From: Cristatella mucedo
Lineage: Eukaryota > Bryozoa > Phylactolaemata > Cristatellidae
Reading direction: 5' to 3'
Assembly (NCBI GenBank): GCA_009760855.2
Contig: WPIO01000135.1
Coordinates: forward strand, 498,001-562,000
DNA length: 64,000 bases
Shown one piece after another: positions 11,835 to 23,850 of the stretch. The translations under genes and the position numbers were made by a program. The notes beneath the pieces were generated by a model. It was not told where the DNA came from. It made no database searches and saw only the letters and a program-made list of their open reading frames with translations. Each line of letters starts with the position of its first letter. Position 1 is the stretch's first letter.

Positions 11835-12200
11835 GCTGCTGCTGCTAGCACTGCTGCATCTACTGTTGCTTTTACTACTACAGCACTAGAAGCAGCAGCT
11901 GTGGCTGCAGAGGCAGCAGGAGCAGCATCGACAGCAACATCAATATCAACAGCAACATAACCAGCAACGGTGACAGCATCAAAAGCAGCTGTGGCAACAG
12001 CAGTGGCGGCAGCGGACAGTTGCGGCAGCAGAGGCAGCAGCAGCTACAAAAAGCTGCCGTCGCGCTCAGCAAGCAGCAGTATCAAGCAGCAGCAGCCACT
12101 GCAAAAGCTACACTGGCACTATCAACAGCAATAGCAGCACCAGCAGTGTCAGCAGCAGTTGTAGGAGTAGCAGCTGCAGCAGCAGAGGCGGCGGCGGTGG
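11835..12200. repeat. imperfect CAG/CTG-rich tract
   Basis: About 365 bp dominated by CTG then CAG/GCA triplets with many substitutions. It is open in several frames as Ala-, Gln- or Leu-rich peptides. Stops interrupt the plus-strand frames in the first half, so coding use is not supported. Confidence 0.85.
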
Positions 12201-13332
12201 TTAGGCGAGCTGTACACTGCGGTTTCGCTGCCAGCGGCGCATGCTAGCAGTGCGGCCGCGCTATTCGGAACGAACTCTACTGCTGGCTGTTCGCTCCAGT
12301 CTGTCAACTACGAGTCTGTCAGCTACGAGGATTTCTTTCTCCTTTGTGGACGCAAGCTAATGCACGCCTATCCGCCGGACACAACTAGCCGGCCCTTAGC
12401 CTGTCGCATGTATACGCTTGTCTCTTGGCTGCACCTTTTAAAGAATCTTGAAAGATATTAAAAGATCCTAATAATAAAATGATGTTGAAGGATAATAAAG
12501 ACCTAAAAGACTCACTTCTATAGAAAGGCATGCTGTCGCAGTTATTTTCTAGTTACCTTACGCTATTGGTATGCGATGTGCTCGTTCGGCGACGAAAAGT
12601 GGAAGTCGAACTTTGAGCGGCAAAATGAAGCAAACGTAGTTTCAAATGTTCGCACCGTGTCTTGTCAAGCCGCTAGGTGGCCTCCGGTAATGCCTCGCGG
12701 AAGTCCGGGGGAGACTATTCACTTCACTACGGAGGAGGAGCATTTCGTAGATACGATCGAGCGGCTGCATGACGACAGCGTTTCTGCTACATCGAACTAC
12801 ACTACAGCTTGATGGCGCGGCGCAGCGACGACCGGTGTCCGCCAGGAAGTGCGATCCGTCTCTAGCTTGGCGCTCGCCGCCAGCGAGCTTCAGATCGTTC
12901 GGCTCGTAAGACGAGCTTGGCTTTGGCTTTGCGGCGGAACGCTCGAGATCGGCTGTCTGATTCTGCGCTGTCCGACATGTCCCACGTCTCGATCTGTCCG
13001 AGCACAATGCCCGCGTGCGGCGTTCACTGCCGGCGCGTTCTTCTCCCGGTATCCCGGTATCCCGATTGTACGCCGATTGGTCGAAGGTCGGTCAGACGAG
13101 CGTCGCAGCGCAGATATCCAGATTTGCTTGTAGGAAGACCATTCGGAGCGACGGCATCGCTACGCCTCAAGGCCAGCGGCGCTGCTGCAGCGAACCCATT
13201 TCGTAAGCTTCGCAAGGCTTCTTCCGAAGTCTTTGAAAAATAATGTTTTGCCGCTACGCCAAGATTTCGGTCAGAATATGCGCCCGTGCGAAGTAAAGGC
13301 GGGTAATCAAGTGTATTTGACGGAGAAGCATA
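12201..13332. other. CpG-rich, no recognised gene
   Basis: GC content and CpG rise sharply. Frames of 78-121 codons on both strands overlap one another and carry no domain. A stretch near 13170-13215 weakly resembles the distal part of repeat R1; this is too weak to annotate. Confidence 0.4.
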
Positions 13333-13351
13333 CGAGAGAGAAAGTGAGAGA

Positions 13352-13401
<50 letters not shown>

Positions 13402-13402
13402 C
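13333..13402. repeat. (GA)n microsatellite
   Basis: Plus-strand GA array with a few T interruptions. Confidence 0.95.
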
Positions 13403-15359
13403 GAGAGCAAAAGAGAGGGGGTAGAGAGAGGAGCAACTCGCATCGGCAATTGGCGCGCGTCTCTGGGACTGCCGCTCGCAGACGAGCAAGTGCAGCTCTC
13501 CGAGCGGGCGCAGAGCGAGCTCTGCCGCGTCGCTAAGCCAGCGGCCCATGCCCCTCGAGGGCGGTGGCTGCGGCGGCAAAGGGTTAATTACCGAGGCCTG
13601 TAATGGTCTATTAGGGTCGACTGATCTGAGGCTCTCTTAATTAATGGCTGGGCCAAATGGCTTCCTTTCGAGTGTCTGGAGTGTCTACCAGAACCGGCTG
13701 CTTGGCGTCTCGACTTCGCTAGACTTCCGCCCCGCTGGCTGCGGGATGCGGCAGCGAGACCTACATCGTCCGGGACGAGGAGGCAGCCGGCTCGTCGCTC
13801 ACCCGTCCGCGAGCCGAGCCGCGCGCTCGCAGCAGCCGCCGCCGCCGTTGACCGCGAAGTCCCGCGAGATCCCGGAGGTGAAAGGCGGCAGCGGAGCCGA
13901 GTCCGGGAGTCGGGGCGGCTGGGACGCTCGACGCAGAGCTGCACGGAGCTGCCGCAGGAGTGGTGCCGACAGCGAAGTCATTCTCCAAACGACTGTGGCG
14001 CCTCGCATCTGATAGTACTAAATGGGACGAGTGAGGGAGGCTAAATCAAGGCAGTGCGCTATCGGCGGGCAAGCTACGCTTGGCGCCGCCGCAGGCGCAC
14101 GCTGGTTCGACGAGGAGGCGGGGCAACTTAATAGGCTAATCGGTGCGTCGGCGCGTAAGGGCAAATATCCCACGCGCCGCCAAATCTCAGCCGCAGCCGC
14201 TCGCCGTGAGCTCCGGCCTCAAGATGGCGCTGCGTCGTCTCGGGTTGCCGGCGAAAACGGTGCTCTACCATAAGCTCTCTGGCGGCGGGCTGGTGGGGGC
14301 GAGGCCGGCATCCGCTTCCACAGATGTCCTCCTGGGTGGATGTTGGGCTAGATAGAGCGCTCGCCGCGAGGTGCAATCGCAGCGCTGCGTGAGCGGCCGT
14401 AATTAGATTCGCAACGGGGCAGGGGCCGCAATTCAAAGTGGCTGTCGGCGTTCGCCGGTTCCGCGACGGCGGCGGCGCCCGGTTGAGACGCACCGGCAGG
14501 GTAAAGCGGCGGTCATCGCCGGACGGAGAGCGGCTCAGAGAGGCCGACGCGGCGCTGACGCAGTTGGTCGGCGCGCATAGAAAGCAGCCGGACGTGAGCA
14601 CACGGACCATCGAAGTGAGCCTTCCCTAGAGCGAGTGCGTCTGTCCTTTGCAGCATATGCCAATTGCCCAGAAACAGATTAGGTTCTCCGAGGACGCGAT
14701 ATAACTGTATTATTATCGGTGCTAAGTCGGTTGTCTAGCGACGCTTTCATGAAGGCGATCCGGCCAGTTCTCTGGGGTAAATACCTGCTACCCTACCACA
14801 TGGACGCTGTAGCCGTCGATACGGCGCACTTTGCTAGGTCGATGGGAACGCGTAATTGTTGCAAGAGGCGTAATCGGGGCACTTGGCACACCCGGTGGCG
14901 TCTACAGCACTTAGCAAAGCACTACAACTCAACTCTGTAATCAGTCGTTAGTACCCCACGTAACTCTACAAGCACGAGTGGAGGAACTACTTTTTCCACC
15001 GACTGAATTCAAGCGCTTCAAGGATGGCTTTGGTTGTCCCGAGGGTCTAGCGAGTGCTCCAGAACTCGAAACTCGGTTTCGTTTCTATCTTCACCCGGTC
15101 GCGCACACACATGGTCACCATCTGCTCGTGCTGAGCGCTACACGTCGTGCCCTCCGGCCCGCTGCTGCCGCCTTGGTCGAATATCTATCCCTCGCTACTC
15201 GCTCTCAGCCCTGCGCCACCGTCAACACTCGCTGGCGACAGCCACGAGTCAATATCGCGGCGTGTTTCAAGCACCATCTCCTCGCTTGGCGTGAGTTCAC
15301 TAGTCGCATTTGCAACGCGTCTCTTAGCAGCGCTCGTAATCGACGCACGGATTCCGGAA
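13403..15359. other. CpG-rich region without recognised exons
   Basis: High GC and frequent CpG, possibly a CpG-island-like regulatory region. Many overlapping frames up to 168 codons (plus strand 14978-15484), with compositions that follow base bias and no domain. No transcript can be inferred from sequence alone. Confidence 0.4.
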
Positions 15360-15560
15360 TGATTTGTGCTGTTACAAACGTGGTGTGCCGCTACCCGAGT
15401 CAGGTCCGAACTCGGCCGCAAGCGAAGCGCGCTCGAAATGGCGCTAGTCTCAGCCGACACGCTACGAGTACCGGCGACGCCTGAATCTTTTAGCACGACA
15501 AGTTACTTGTAGGTGCTGCACCAGTGCACGCAGGTACGCCGACAGCAGCAGAGATACGGC
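15360..15560 (-). repeat. new dispersed repeat, copy R4
   Basis: Read on the minus strand: GTGCAGCACCTACAAGTAAC, then GTGTCGGCTGAGACTAGCGC, then CACACCACGTTTGTAACAGC. The first block is shared almost exactly with copy R2 (TGGTGCAGCACTTACAAGTA) and the second with all copies. The minus-strand frame 15496-15185 is open through it and reads SVSAETSAISS and later HHVCNST. Confidence 0.62.
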
Positions 15561-15591
15561 AGCAACGTTGAGCGCTCACACCTGTACACAC

Positions 15592-15870
15592 AAAGAAGCT
15601 AAAAACACATCTATTTGTCACAAAATTTAGTGGGTTCATGCGATTCATCCATTGTGTGCTTGTGCGTAGTGATATAGTGCATGCTGCCACTAACCCTACC
15701 TGCATGCTGAGCCCTTAGCGTGTCGCGTCTAACCATGTCATGCTTGTTGAAGTTGAGCATGCTACCACTAACCATTCAATCATGCTTCCTCTATAGCATA
15801 CGTAAAATGCCTAGAAGGAAATAAAGTTCCTTGAGAGTGCCATACAAATGTTTTATTGTTATTGTATACT
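15592..15870 (+). mobile_element. LINE-I 3' end fragment
   Basis: Plus-oriented end of LINE-I. It starts in the last codons of the RT frame (block like AAGCTAAAAACACATCTATT), then the untranslated region with GTGCATGCTGCCACTAACCC, a decayed stem-loop (AATGCC...AGTGCC) and a TATTGTTATT tail. It is more diverged than copies A and B, so older. Confidence 0.82.
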
Positions 15871-15914
15871 ATACTATACTATATAGCAATATACTTTATA
15901 GCGGCCATAATATC

Positions 15915-16050
15915 AAATAACTAATTTCTATAGCACCCTAAGAGAACTTAATCTCTAATCGGGTGCATCACAATGTGTCACAGGGCTAGAGCCCACGACC
16001 TCGGCCAGACCGTGGTTTGGGCGAACATCCTAACCACTGAGCCATATTAT
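15915..16050 (-). mobile_element. tRNA-derived SINE, copy S2
   Basis: On the minus strand: A-box region TGGCTCAGTGGTTAGGATGT, B-box-like GTGGGCTCTAGCCC, then the LINE-I-like hairpin. Both hairpin arms carry matched changes (GCACC and GGTGC instead of GCGCC and GGCGC), so pairing is kept. Confidence 0.82.
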
Positions 16051-16711
16051 CGCGGCCTTGACGTATACCAACGGCTCTGTAGCCTAGAGCTCAAGTCAGC
16101 TCCAATGCCACTGTCAATTGTCAAATCCCGCCTATCTCAATGATGCACCGACTTTTTTATACGACATCGGCTATAAACTAGTATACAATTGCATAATCAC
16201 GAATGATAATTGTCCACTATAATCGGGCTGGTTTAGCTGGCGCCGCTGTTTCAGCGAGATTGCCCATTTTCTATTTCTCCCACTCTTAATATCATATCTC
16301 TAGCGTTGGGTACGAACACTAGCTTAAGTACCGGTAGCTATTGTATTCTCATTGAAGAGATTTTTCTTCCTTACCTCTGCATACGTAGTCCGTATATGTT
16401 CATGCATTATCATTGCATTGCGTATTCCCGCGTTGTTTGTGGCTACACATTCCCATTCTAGCGCGGGCATCCTGCTTAACCGTAGAAACAGAGGCTGCCG
16501 GGCCTCTATTAACTGCAGTCTGCTGGGCGAGACAGCGCTATAGAGCGGACAACTCCTTCCGGTTGGAAAGAATTACAAGGAGCTCCTCGACGAGCTAACT
16601 CAACATGCCACGTCGCGTTGAGTTGCTACCGTCCAGACTTGAAGTACGCATTAAATTCAGCATTGAAATCGTTTTAGAATATGCCTCCTTCTTGTGCTAA
16701 AGTTTGCGGCA

Positions 16712-16714
<3 letters not shown>
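16051..16714. other. intergenic, nothing recognised
   Basis: No gene or shared repeat seen. Confidence 0.5.
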
Positions 16715-16773
<59 letters not shown>

Positions 16774-16775
16774 CG
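16715..16775. repeat. (GA)n microsatellite
   Basis: Sixty bases of GA on the plus strand. Confidence 0.95.
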
Positions 16776-18984
16776 AAGAATTGTGCAATTCTAGCAGTGG
16801 GTTTTCAGAGAAGGCATTGAACGATAGGTCGGTACCTCATTTTGCGCCGTCAAAAGCTGCAGTCGCCACTAGTCACGAGACGTCGGTGAGTTATGCAGGA
16901 CAACGGCACGCTATGCTTCTGTTGGGCCTAGTTTTAGACATGGCGCTTGGATAAAAGCCGCCGAGCTGGAGTTGGTTTCATTGATTCGATAGGGCAGTGT
17001 CGTCGCTTTGGGTTGTGTCGCGTCCTTTTCCCTTTTCATACACTTGTGCCCTGTTCGCGCTAGCATCGCGAGCGTTGGATTCAAGTGGAATCCGGCTGCA
17101 GCACTCACCCAAGTTTCTCTCTCTCTCTCTCAAGAGAAGAAAGGCGACCGGGCTCCGCGCGGCCGAGGGACTTGTCTGCAGCTGCGCGGCTCGTTCGGAC
17201 GACTAGCGAGCATTCCGTTGCGCTTTACGAAGCGACTCGCGTGCTCGCAGTCGCGCAGCCAGCGCCCCCGCGCAGCCAGCGCCGCAGCAGCATGCTGGCC
17301 CGGTGTGTCGTGCCGCGCCTTTCTCCTCTCCTCCTTCTTCTTCTTCTTCTTCGCCTTTCTAGTGCACTCTGGGCCAGTCAGTTTGTCGTACAACGAGTAC
17401 CAGGAGAATAGCAGAGAAAGAGAATAAGGAGAACTTCGCGATTACCTTAGCTTCGGTTGCTAGGCAAGCGTCTGGCTCTGGCCACTATACCTGTACCGTA
17501 CCTGTACGTAGGCAGGCTCTCCGCAATGACTTTCGACCGCGAAGCGACAGCAATTGCTTTCTCTAATCCCCACGCTGTCCCACTGCAGCGCTGCTCACGG
17601 ACCTCGTCTAAAAGATTTTGAAAGAATTTTAAAAGAAATTTTAAAAGAATTTGTTTCAGGATTTCTTTATCTATCGCAGTACAGGGCTTCTATAAGAATT
17701 TGCATATGAACGTGCGGACCTTCCAGGCGGCATTTCACGGAGCTAATGCATCTCGCTATAGCCCTCTGAGACCTATAGATATTAGCACCAGTTGGCTAGC
17801 ACTTCCGACTGCTGTGTACGTACTACTGTCGTACCGCGTGTTTGCAGCTTTCGGTGCACGTGCTGACGTCGGTAGCGAATGTTCCAGTCGATGGCCGTAC
17901 TGTGGGCTAAGTGCAAGTGACCGGGCCGTGGGATGGGCGTGGCAAGAAATGGGTTCGGCATGCAGAAGCCTCGCCATCTACCTCGTAGAGCTCACCCACT
18001 CACTGGGGGCCTCTAAGAACCCTTCCTTGTTTCAACAGGGCCAGAGAACCTGGACCTTCTGTGCAGCGTAAGTGGTTATGCAGCCTATTTTCATAGACAA
18101 TCCAGACAAGCACCTGCACTCAACCTTCAATGTATAGCGATTTGTCCTGTAGGCCCTCAAATTTGCTTCAAGATAAGATTCTGAGCAAATTGATGTTCTG
18201 TCGTCGGAATGTTTTGTGGTCAGTTGTTACGCTTGATTCAGTTTGCTAGCTGGCGTAGCTTGTATTTGCTAAGCAGCCTCGTGCATCCGTGTAAAAGCCC
18301 AGCTAAGATCAAGTCGAGAGTTTTTGTTAATGCAAATGCGGAGACTAGGCATATTTTATACAATGCAAAACATGGCATGGACTTGGATTGGACTAATGAG
18401 CTGCGGAATGAAGTTCACCCGCAGTTGCCTTTGGTAGGAAAGCGTGTTCTGTCTGTTGGAGTTTGCTACAGCCCGGCAGCCGCCCAATTAAGAAATTCGT
18501 TGAAAAGATGCTTGGCCATCTCTAGTTCACTGACTGCCAGCAACGACTGGTAATGGTGCCGCCCACGACGTTGCAGACTTGACGCAGCAATCGATAATAT
18601 TGTGAAGGACGCGCTTGAGTCACCTAGCTCGCCATTAGCTCCTCGGCTGTCGCCAGAGCACGATTGCTGCAAGACGAACGGCAGCTTTAATTCAGATGTA
18701 AATAGTTTCTTCGAGGGAGCAGCTTTGGACTGTGTCGCTGGCTATGCGAAAGGCGAGCTTGATGCGGTGAGTGCATACAGCAACGATCGGCACCCGAAGG
18801 GATTCTTGTAGCACCTCACCATCTTGACTGCTATTGCAGATGTAACAGAGATTTCTCTTTCTTCCGTAGATGAATTGAGTGGTAGATTTCTGTGTGACTA
18901 GCGTGATTTCTGTATAGTGCTTCCTGATGAGCAAATTGCAGCTATACTATCGGTTCTTCTGTTCCCAAAGGGTTACGCCAGACC
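16776..18984. other. intergenic, nothing recognised
   Basis: Moderately GC-rich at first, AT-richer after 17.6 kb. A short CTT run lies near 17330-17352. Frames such as 17700-18071 (plus) have no recognised motif. Confidence 0.45.
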
Positions 18985-19157
18985 TTCTGCATGCTGACCT
19001 TGTGCATGTCACCTCCAACCATGTTATGCTTGTTAGCATTGAGCATGCTACACTAATCATTTGATCACGCTTCCCTTATAGCATATGCAAAATACCTAGA
19101 AAAGAGATTGGGTTCTCTGAGGGTGCTAAAAAAATGTATTATTCCTACAATTATTAT
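18985..19157 (+). mobile_element. LINE-I 3' end relic
   Basis: Matches the last ~170 bp of LINE-I: TGCATGCTGACCTTGTGCAT, a CACGCTTCCCTTATAG block, the stem-loop region with a decayed arm, and a TATTATTCCTACAATTATTA tail. Confidence 0.8.
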
Positions 19158-19207
19158 AAAGTTCGAATCCATTATTTTGAAAAGTCCAGTTGATAGCAGC
19201 GGACAGT

Positions 19208-19382
<175 letters not shown>

Positions 19383-19764
19383 ATATACAGTACCATTATT
19401 TTCTGATAAGCTTCTCTTCCGAGATTGGGTTAAATTGTTTTGCCTATGCTCCACGAAATACACTTTTTTTTTGCTTATAGGCGTTGGTACCGAGGACAAG
19501 ATGACTTGCTGTTTGATTCCTAAACGGCCACCATGTATTTAGGTTGTCATCTCAGACCAGCGATGATTTGATTTTATATATGACATGCACGCATTTCCTC
19601 AGGCAATATTCCTATGAATGCATACGCATAGGCACATGCGCGATTGCACGAATGCCGTCGATCGCAGTAATGACAGATGCTGTAATTTGAGTGTGTCAAG
19701 TTCGATATGTTAGGTAGGGAGCGCTCGTCGTCGCTACCGCGTTCCTGATTCGCTGTGGTCGGCC

Positions 19765-19960
19765 TGATATGCATCGGCATGCATTGGTGCAGCACTTACA
19801 AGTAACTAGCTGTACAAGGTTCGGGCGTCCTCAGTATCTGTCGCGCCTCGGCTGAGACTAGCAACGCTAAGAGTGATGTATTTGCGACGTATTTCTGATC
19901 GGAGGTGGATGCCGTTACACCACGTTTGTAGCACCGCTATTTCCTTTCCATTTGCCACCA
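19765..19960 (+). repeat. new dispersed repeat, copy R2
   Basis: TGGTGCAGCACTTACAAGTA, then CTCGGCTGAGACTAGCAACG, then GCCGTTACACCACGTTTGTA, in the same order and spacing as R4 and R1. In the core frame it reads RASAETSNAKSDVFATYF followed by stops, so this copy is non-coding now. Confidence 0.65.
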
Positions 19961-21690
19961 AACCAATGACTTGACGACCTCCACTCTTCCGAGATCTCTC
20001 TTTGTGTCGCCAAGTTATGAGCCACAGCTCGACAACGAGGCACGTCGTGACTGTGAACAGTATCGAGTGTAGGCATTCTGGCTTGACGCTCGTCCGCACT
20101 TGAACTACGTTCTCGGGTGTCTCGAATCCGGACGTTCGCCAGTACAGACGCAGTCTAGCGGGCTTTTATACGCAGAAGAGGCTTAAATGCAGCACTCTCA
20201 AAGCCCACCCAGCTTCCGGTGCACATGTGGCAGTCGGCTGACGTGCTCTTACGGGGGATAGAGAAAGTGAGATGCACAGCTGAGTCACGAGGACATGAAG
20301 GAAGTCGGCGTCGCGGAAAGATCAGCAGCGCACGATGCCACAGAGATGCAGTGAAGTCTGTTTCATGGGAGAGCATTTCGTCACTTAGTAAGTGTGGCAG
20401 TGAGCTTTCTAGCTTAGGACTCGCAGAGAACAAAATTCACGCTAAAGAACGAAAAGCTATTTGTATCTTGATAATGTAACTGTATTGTATTGATAATGTA
20501 TATATATTTAAAATGTAATTGTATGTTGATAGGACCTGATGTCACGAGATTGTGAATGAAACGAAGCCAAGCCGAGGTGGGCCTCGTGGGTCAGAGAGAG
20601 AGAATGTGTGCTGCTCTGTACCCGCTTATGGTCTGTAAGCCCTAGAGCTCTTAGCAAAAGAGGCGTCACTGCATTTCGTGGATTTGGCCACCAGCCTTGA
20701 GACTGTCTTCTTCACCTTTCGCCGCGTACCCGACGGCATGAATTTTTTGCTGCTTCACTCGCGCTTATATTTGCGTGAATGGAGATTCTTTCCATATTTT
20801 TTTGAGAAGTCGCAGTGATTGTAGGTTTCCAATGCTAAGACCGCCAGTATATGGAATGGATCGATGCATGTCTTGCATGTTAACTGTAGCTTATCATGTA
20901 AGTTGCTGCACTTTGTTATTTTTTTCAAGCGTTTCAAGCTTCTATTGGGTTAATTTGAGGGTAGTGATAAAATACCAGTTTCAATGATTAGGAGTCGATA
21001 AAAGAAGAACGCGAGAATTTGTTTTCGAGTGAATAGAGAGTGTTTCGTGAATAAGCTTGAAAATCAGTGCCATAGTCCGTGCCACGCCCAAATAAAAACG
21101 TGAAATTGAGTGCCTCGATATGGCAAAATCCTGATCTTCCTTGTCACAACCGGCCTGCAGGCGAAAGCTGGTGAAACGCAGCAGACTTATAAATTAAAAG
21201 TAGGATGGCGTTTTATCACTAGCATTATTGTATTGTATGTCTCAAAAGGTCGGTAGGGGTGCAAGAAGCATTCCTGCTGCAATTACTCTTTCTTCGACTC
21301 GATCACTACAGAGAACCGACTGTCCTAGTTTCCAGCGGCCAGCGAGTTTTCTGTGTGATTCTGCTTCGTCATCTTAAAGCTGCGTGCTGGCGCATGTTTA
21401 CCCATGCAAGATACCTTGCTTTTCATTAACGTTTGGTTATTGCTTCTCTAGCAGCCAGTTGCCAAGCGCTTGAGAATAGATACGGATTTTTCTTAGATTC
21501 CTTTACCAAGACTCATTGCGATAATTATTATTAGTATCTATGCCAATAAAATTAAGGAACTTTACATGACGTTGCATATTCTACGTAGCAATGATGATGG
21601 AAACGTGATCACAAGATTTTACGTGAATAGTTGAGAAAAAATAGTTGGCCTGCCTGATGAATCATCTCTGGTGTGGTTTGAATATTCTTG
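19961..21690. other. intergenic, nothing recognised
   Basis: AT-rich DNA with short frames only; no shared repeat seen. Confidence 0.5.
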
Positions 21691-21873
21691 ACAAGTCACT
21701 CAAGTCAACTTTGTGCGGCCGCAGTCGAGTCTCATTGAATTGAGTCAGGAATTCCACACGGAGGTCTTAATTCCAAATCTTGCTGTTCTCCATGCATGCA
21801 GAGCCCTGAAAGAAGTGATTAGGGCCCGCGACGACGAGGATCACTTCAATGATGACGAAGTCAAGCTGGACTA
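21691..21873 (+). pseudogene. decayed coding remnant, family unknown
   Basis: A frame with no ATG, open for 60 codons between two stops, reads like real protein: VNFVRPQSSLIELSQEF, then LIPNLAVLHACRALKEVI and an acidic RARDDEDHFNDDEVKLD. The same frame continues past the stop with recognisable but stop-broken residues (PYASSE, then DGLDVYLSKIQF) to about 21960. This is the look of a dead exon or transposon protein. I do not recognise the family. Confidence 0.35.
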
Positions 21874-22084
21874 GCCATATGCATCATCTGAATAAGCTTC
21901 CGGAACTGATGGATTAGATGTCTATCTTTCGAAAATTCAGTTCTGAGGTTGTCTGGATACCTTAAGTTAAAAGATGATACACAATTCGAATGATTCTCAT
22001 TTTAATATCTCGCCGCGCGGCTTACTAAGTGACTTAACTCGCCCAGCTTTGGATTCCTCAATGTGAAATCATCAAGTGCCGCCC

Positions 22085-22210
22085 TGATTTGGCCCAGTAG
22101 TTAAAGTTCTCGCCCTGACCAAGTTCTGGCCGAGGTCTTGGCTTAGAGTCCCGTGGCATACGTGAAGCGTCTGAATAGAGGTCAAGTTCTCTTAGGATTC
22201 TATACAAAGG
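22085..22210 (+). mobile_element. tRNA-derived SINE, copy S3
   Basis: Plus-oriented, diverged copy: GGCCCAGTAGTTAAAGTTCT (A-box part), then a TGGCTTAGAGTCCCGTGGCA block at the B-box position, then GAAGCGTCTGAATAGAGGTC and the hairpin's distal side. Arms no longer pair well. Confidence 0.7.
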
Positions 22211-22279
22211 GATTATGTTTTCAAGTGTACGTAATGCAAGCATCCTCTTAAACGGTTGGTTAAAGTTCAAAAATTTCAT

Positions 22280-22510
22280 CCAGTCATTCTGCTCGATTTT
22301 TGTTCACAAAATTAACAACCACCTACAACGGTGGCTGGCTAAAGATCTTAGTAGCTCCCTGCTTCTGTGTAGTCTGGACTGCTGTAATTCATTATTGGCA
22401 GAGCTACTGAAAACGAAAGAGACTCAACAGCTAGTACTGCATAAGGCTTTGAGATTTATTTTTGAACTCAAGAAATTCAATGCATTGCATCTCTGTCTGC
22501 TACTGTAACA
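22280..22510 (+). mobile_element. LINE-II RT thumb fragment
   Basis: A plus-strand frame contains SLDCCNSLLAELLKTKETQQ and VLHKALRFI, the decayed equivalent of the SRLDYCNSLLAGL and QNAAARLV blocks of L2/CR1 reverse transcriptases. It is truncated on both sides. Confidence 0.65.
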
Positions 22511-22564
22511 AGCCTCAAGGTGAAAGTAGACTTAAAGCTGGACATTTTTCTGCAGAGCTTTCTG

Positions 22565-22680
22565 AAAACCTAAAGCGGCTTTAGATGCACGTAGCCATAG
22601 CCGCCAGATTTAATCTCATGCGACAAAGAAAAAAAATGATATAATCATAGCTATTCCAGAGGACAGTCGGGGAGTGATAC
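22565..22680 (-). mobile_element. LINE-II 3' piece, inverted
   Basis: Plus-strand AAAGCGGCTTTAGATGCACG and CTCATGCGACAAAG match the minus-oriented LINE-II at 40985-41050. This piece is therefore opposite in direction to the LINE-II parts on either side of it. Confidence 0.6.
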
Positions 22681-22919
22681 GGAAGCAGCGGCTCAGGGTG
22701 TTTGTTTGGAAAGAATTTGCCGAAGAGGGCAGCAGAGGAGTAGATATTGCTGCGAATAAGAAATATGGTAGTGAGCAGGTGATCAGGTAGCTAGCTGCAG
22801 AGGTCTCACAAATGGAGCTTTCAAACTTTAAGTATCTTATTTACTTTGTGAACTGGAGCTCCGATGGCTCGGAGTTGACCAACAGATATACGTAAAAAGT
22901 CTTTCTCTGACCCAGAAGG

Positions 22920-23345
22920 TCCGCCGTTGTTTGGTACCTTCTTCGCTACTTCAAGTGCTGCCTCAGTTTAAGCCTCATCGTGCTCTCAGGTTCTCCTTGG
23001 ACAATATTTTAGCTGCTCTGTTCTTTGAGTTTTGACTTTGGCTTTTTGACGCGGATTCGTTGAGACTATCAGTATGGCACAAGCTTGTGCTTTGTTGGCG
23101 CTAGACTGTGGAATTCAACTCTACTGCTCTTACTTGTTGATGCTGTCAACTCTGGCTCATCGTGTTCTGCCGTCCTACGCTCCTCCTTCCATACTAGTCT
23201 CTTTCTCAATACTTCTCCTGACTCTGCTATGATTCTCACTTTGTTTTTGTTCCAAATGATGAAGCCTTGTCTGCCGCTTAGGTTAGGAAAGACGCTTAGG
23301 CTTACAATGAGCTATTTAAAACTCGCCGGGATGTTATCCACTTAG
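22920..23345 (+). mobile_element. LINE-II C-terminal and 3' fragment
   Basis: Plus-strand frame with VGARLWNS (compare RLWNSLP), LNTSPDSAMILTLFLFQ and then the CTTGTCTGCCGCTTAGG block of the untranslated region. Left boundary uncertain. Together with the two preceding pieces it forms a rearranged LINE-II cluster. Confidence 0.6.
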
Positions 23346-23704
23346 TCAATGTGATTGTTCGGGGTTGCAGACGCAGAGTTCATTCTATTGTAGCATTTTT
23401 GGCATTAATAAGGAATTTATGCTAATACACCCCTAGAATAAGCTATGTTAGTCAGTCAGCTAGTTGATTTGTAAGTCCGCAACAGTCACTGATATCAAAC
23501 CCATACTGGGGCACATGTCAAATATTTATAATCGTTCAAAGAGAGTAGGGTGATTATAAGTGCCATTGATGGAGGCTAATTTGCTAATTTCCATATCTCT
23601 TTGCATCATGCACTCTTATAAGCTTAAACTGAACATTCGACGGATATTAGGATTAGGATTGAGAACTTAAAAAGGTTTTTCAAAGGGTGATCATGGCATT
23701 CCAG

Positions 23705-23850
23705 CAGCTTATATAATTCATTTTTATAGCACCCCAAGAGAACTTAATCTCTATTCAAGCCCTTCACATATGCCTCGGGGCTCGAGCCCACGACCTCAGC
23801 CAGGCCTTGGTAGGGGCGAGCACCTTAACCGCTGGACCAAACCAACTTTC
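23705..23850 (-). mobile_element. tRNA-derived SINE, copy S4
   Basis: Minus strand: GGTCCAGCGGTTAAGGTGCT, then GTGGGCTCGAGCCCCGAGGC, then TTGAATAGAGATTAAGTTCT and GGGGTGCTATA. Very close to S1 across its length; one hairpin arm is mutated. Confidence 0.83.

Noticed and set aside
13024-13215. Possible fifth copy of the R1-R4 repeat
   Set aside because: Only a short stretch near 13170-13200 resembles the distal part of R1; the core TCGGCTGAGACTAGC is not clearly present.
14978-15484. 168-codon plus-strand frame as a possible gene
   Set aside because: No recognisable motif, it overlaps repeat R4 on the other strand, and composition follows local GC bias.
19160-19175. GTTCGAATCC as the B box of a tRNA gene
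   Set aside because: No A box, acceptor stem or anticodon arm around it.
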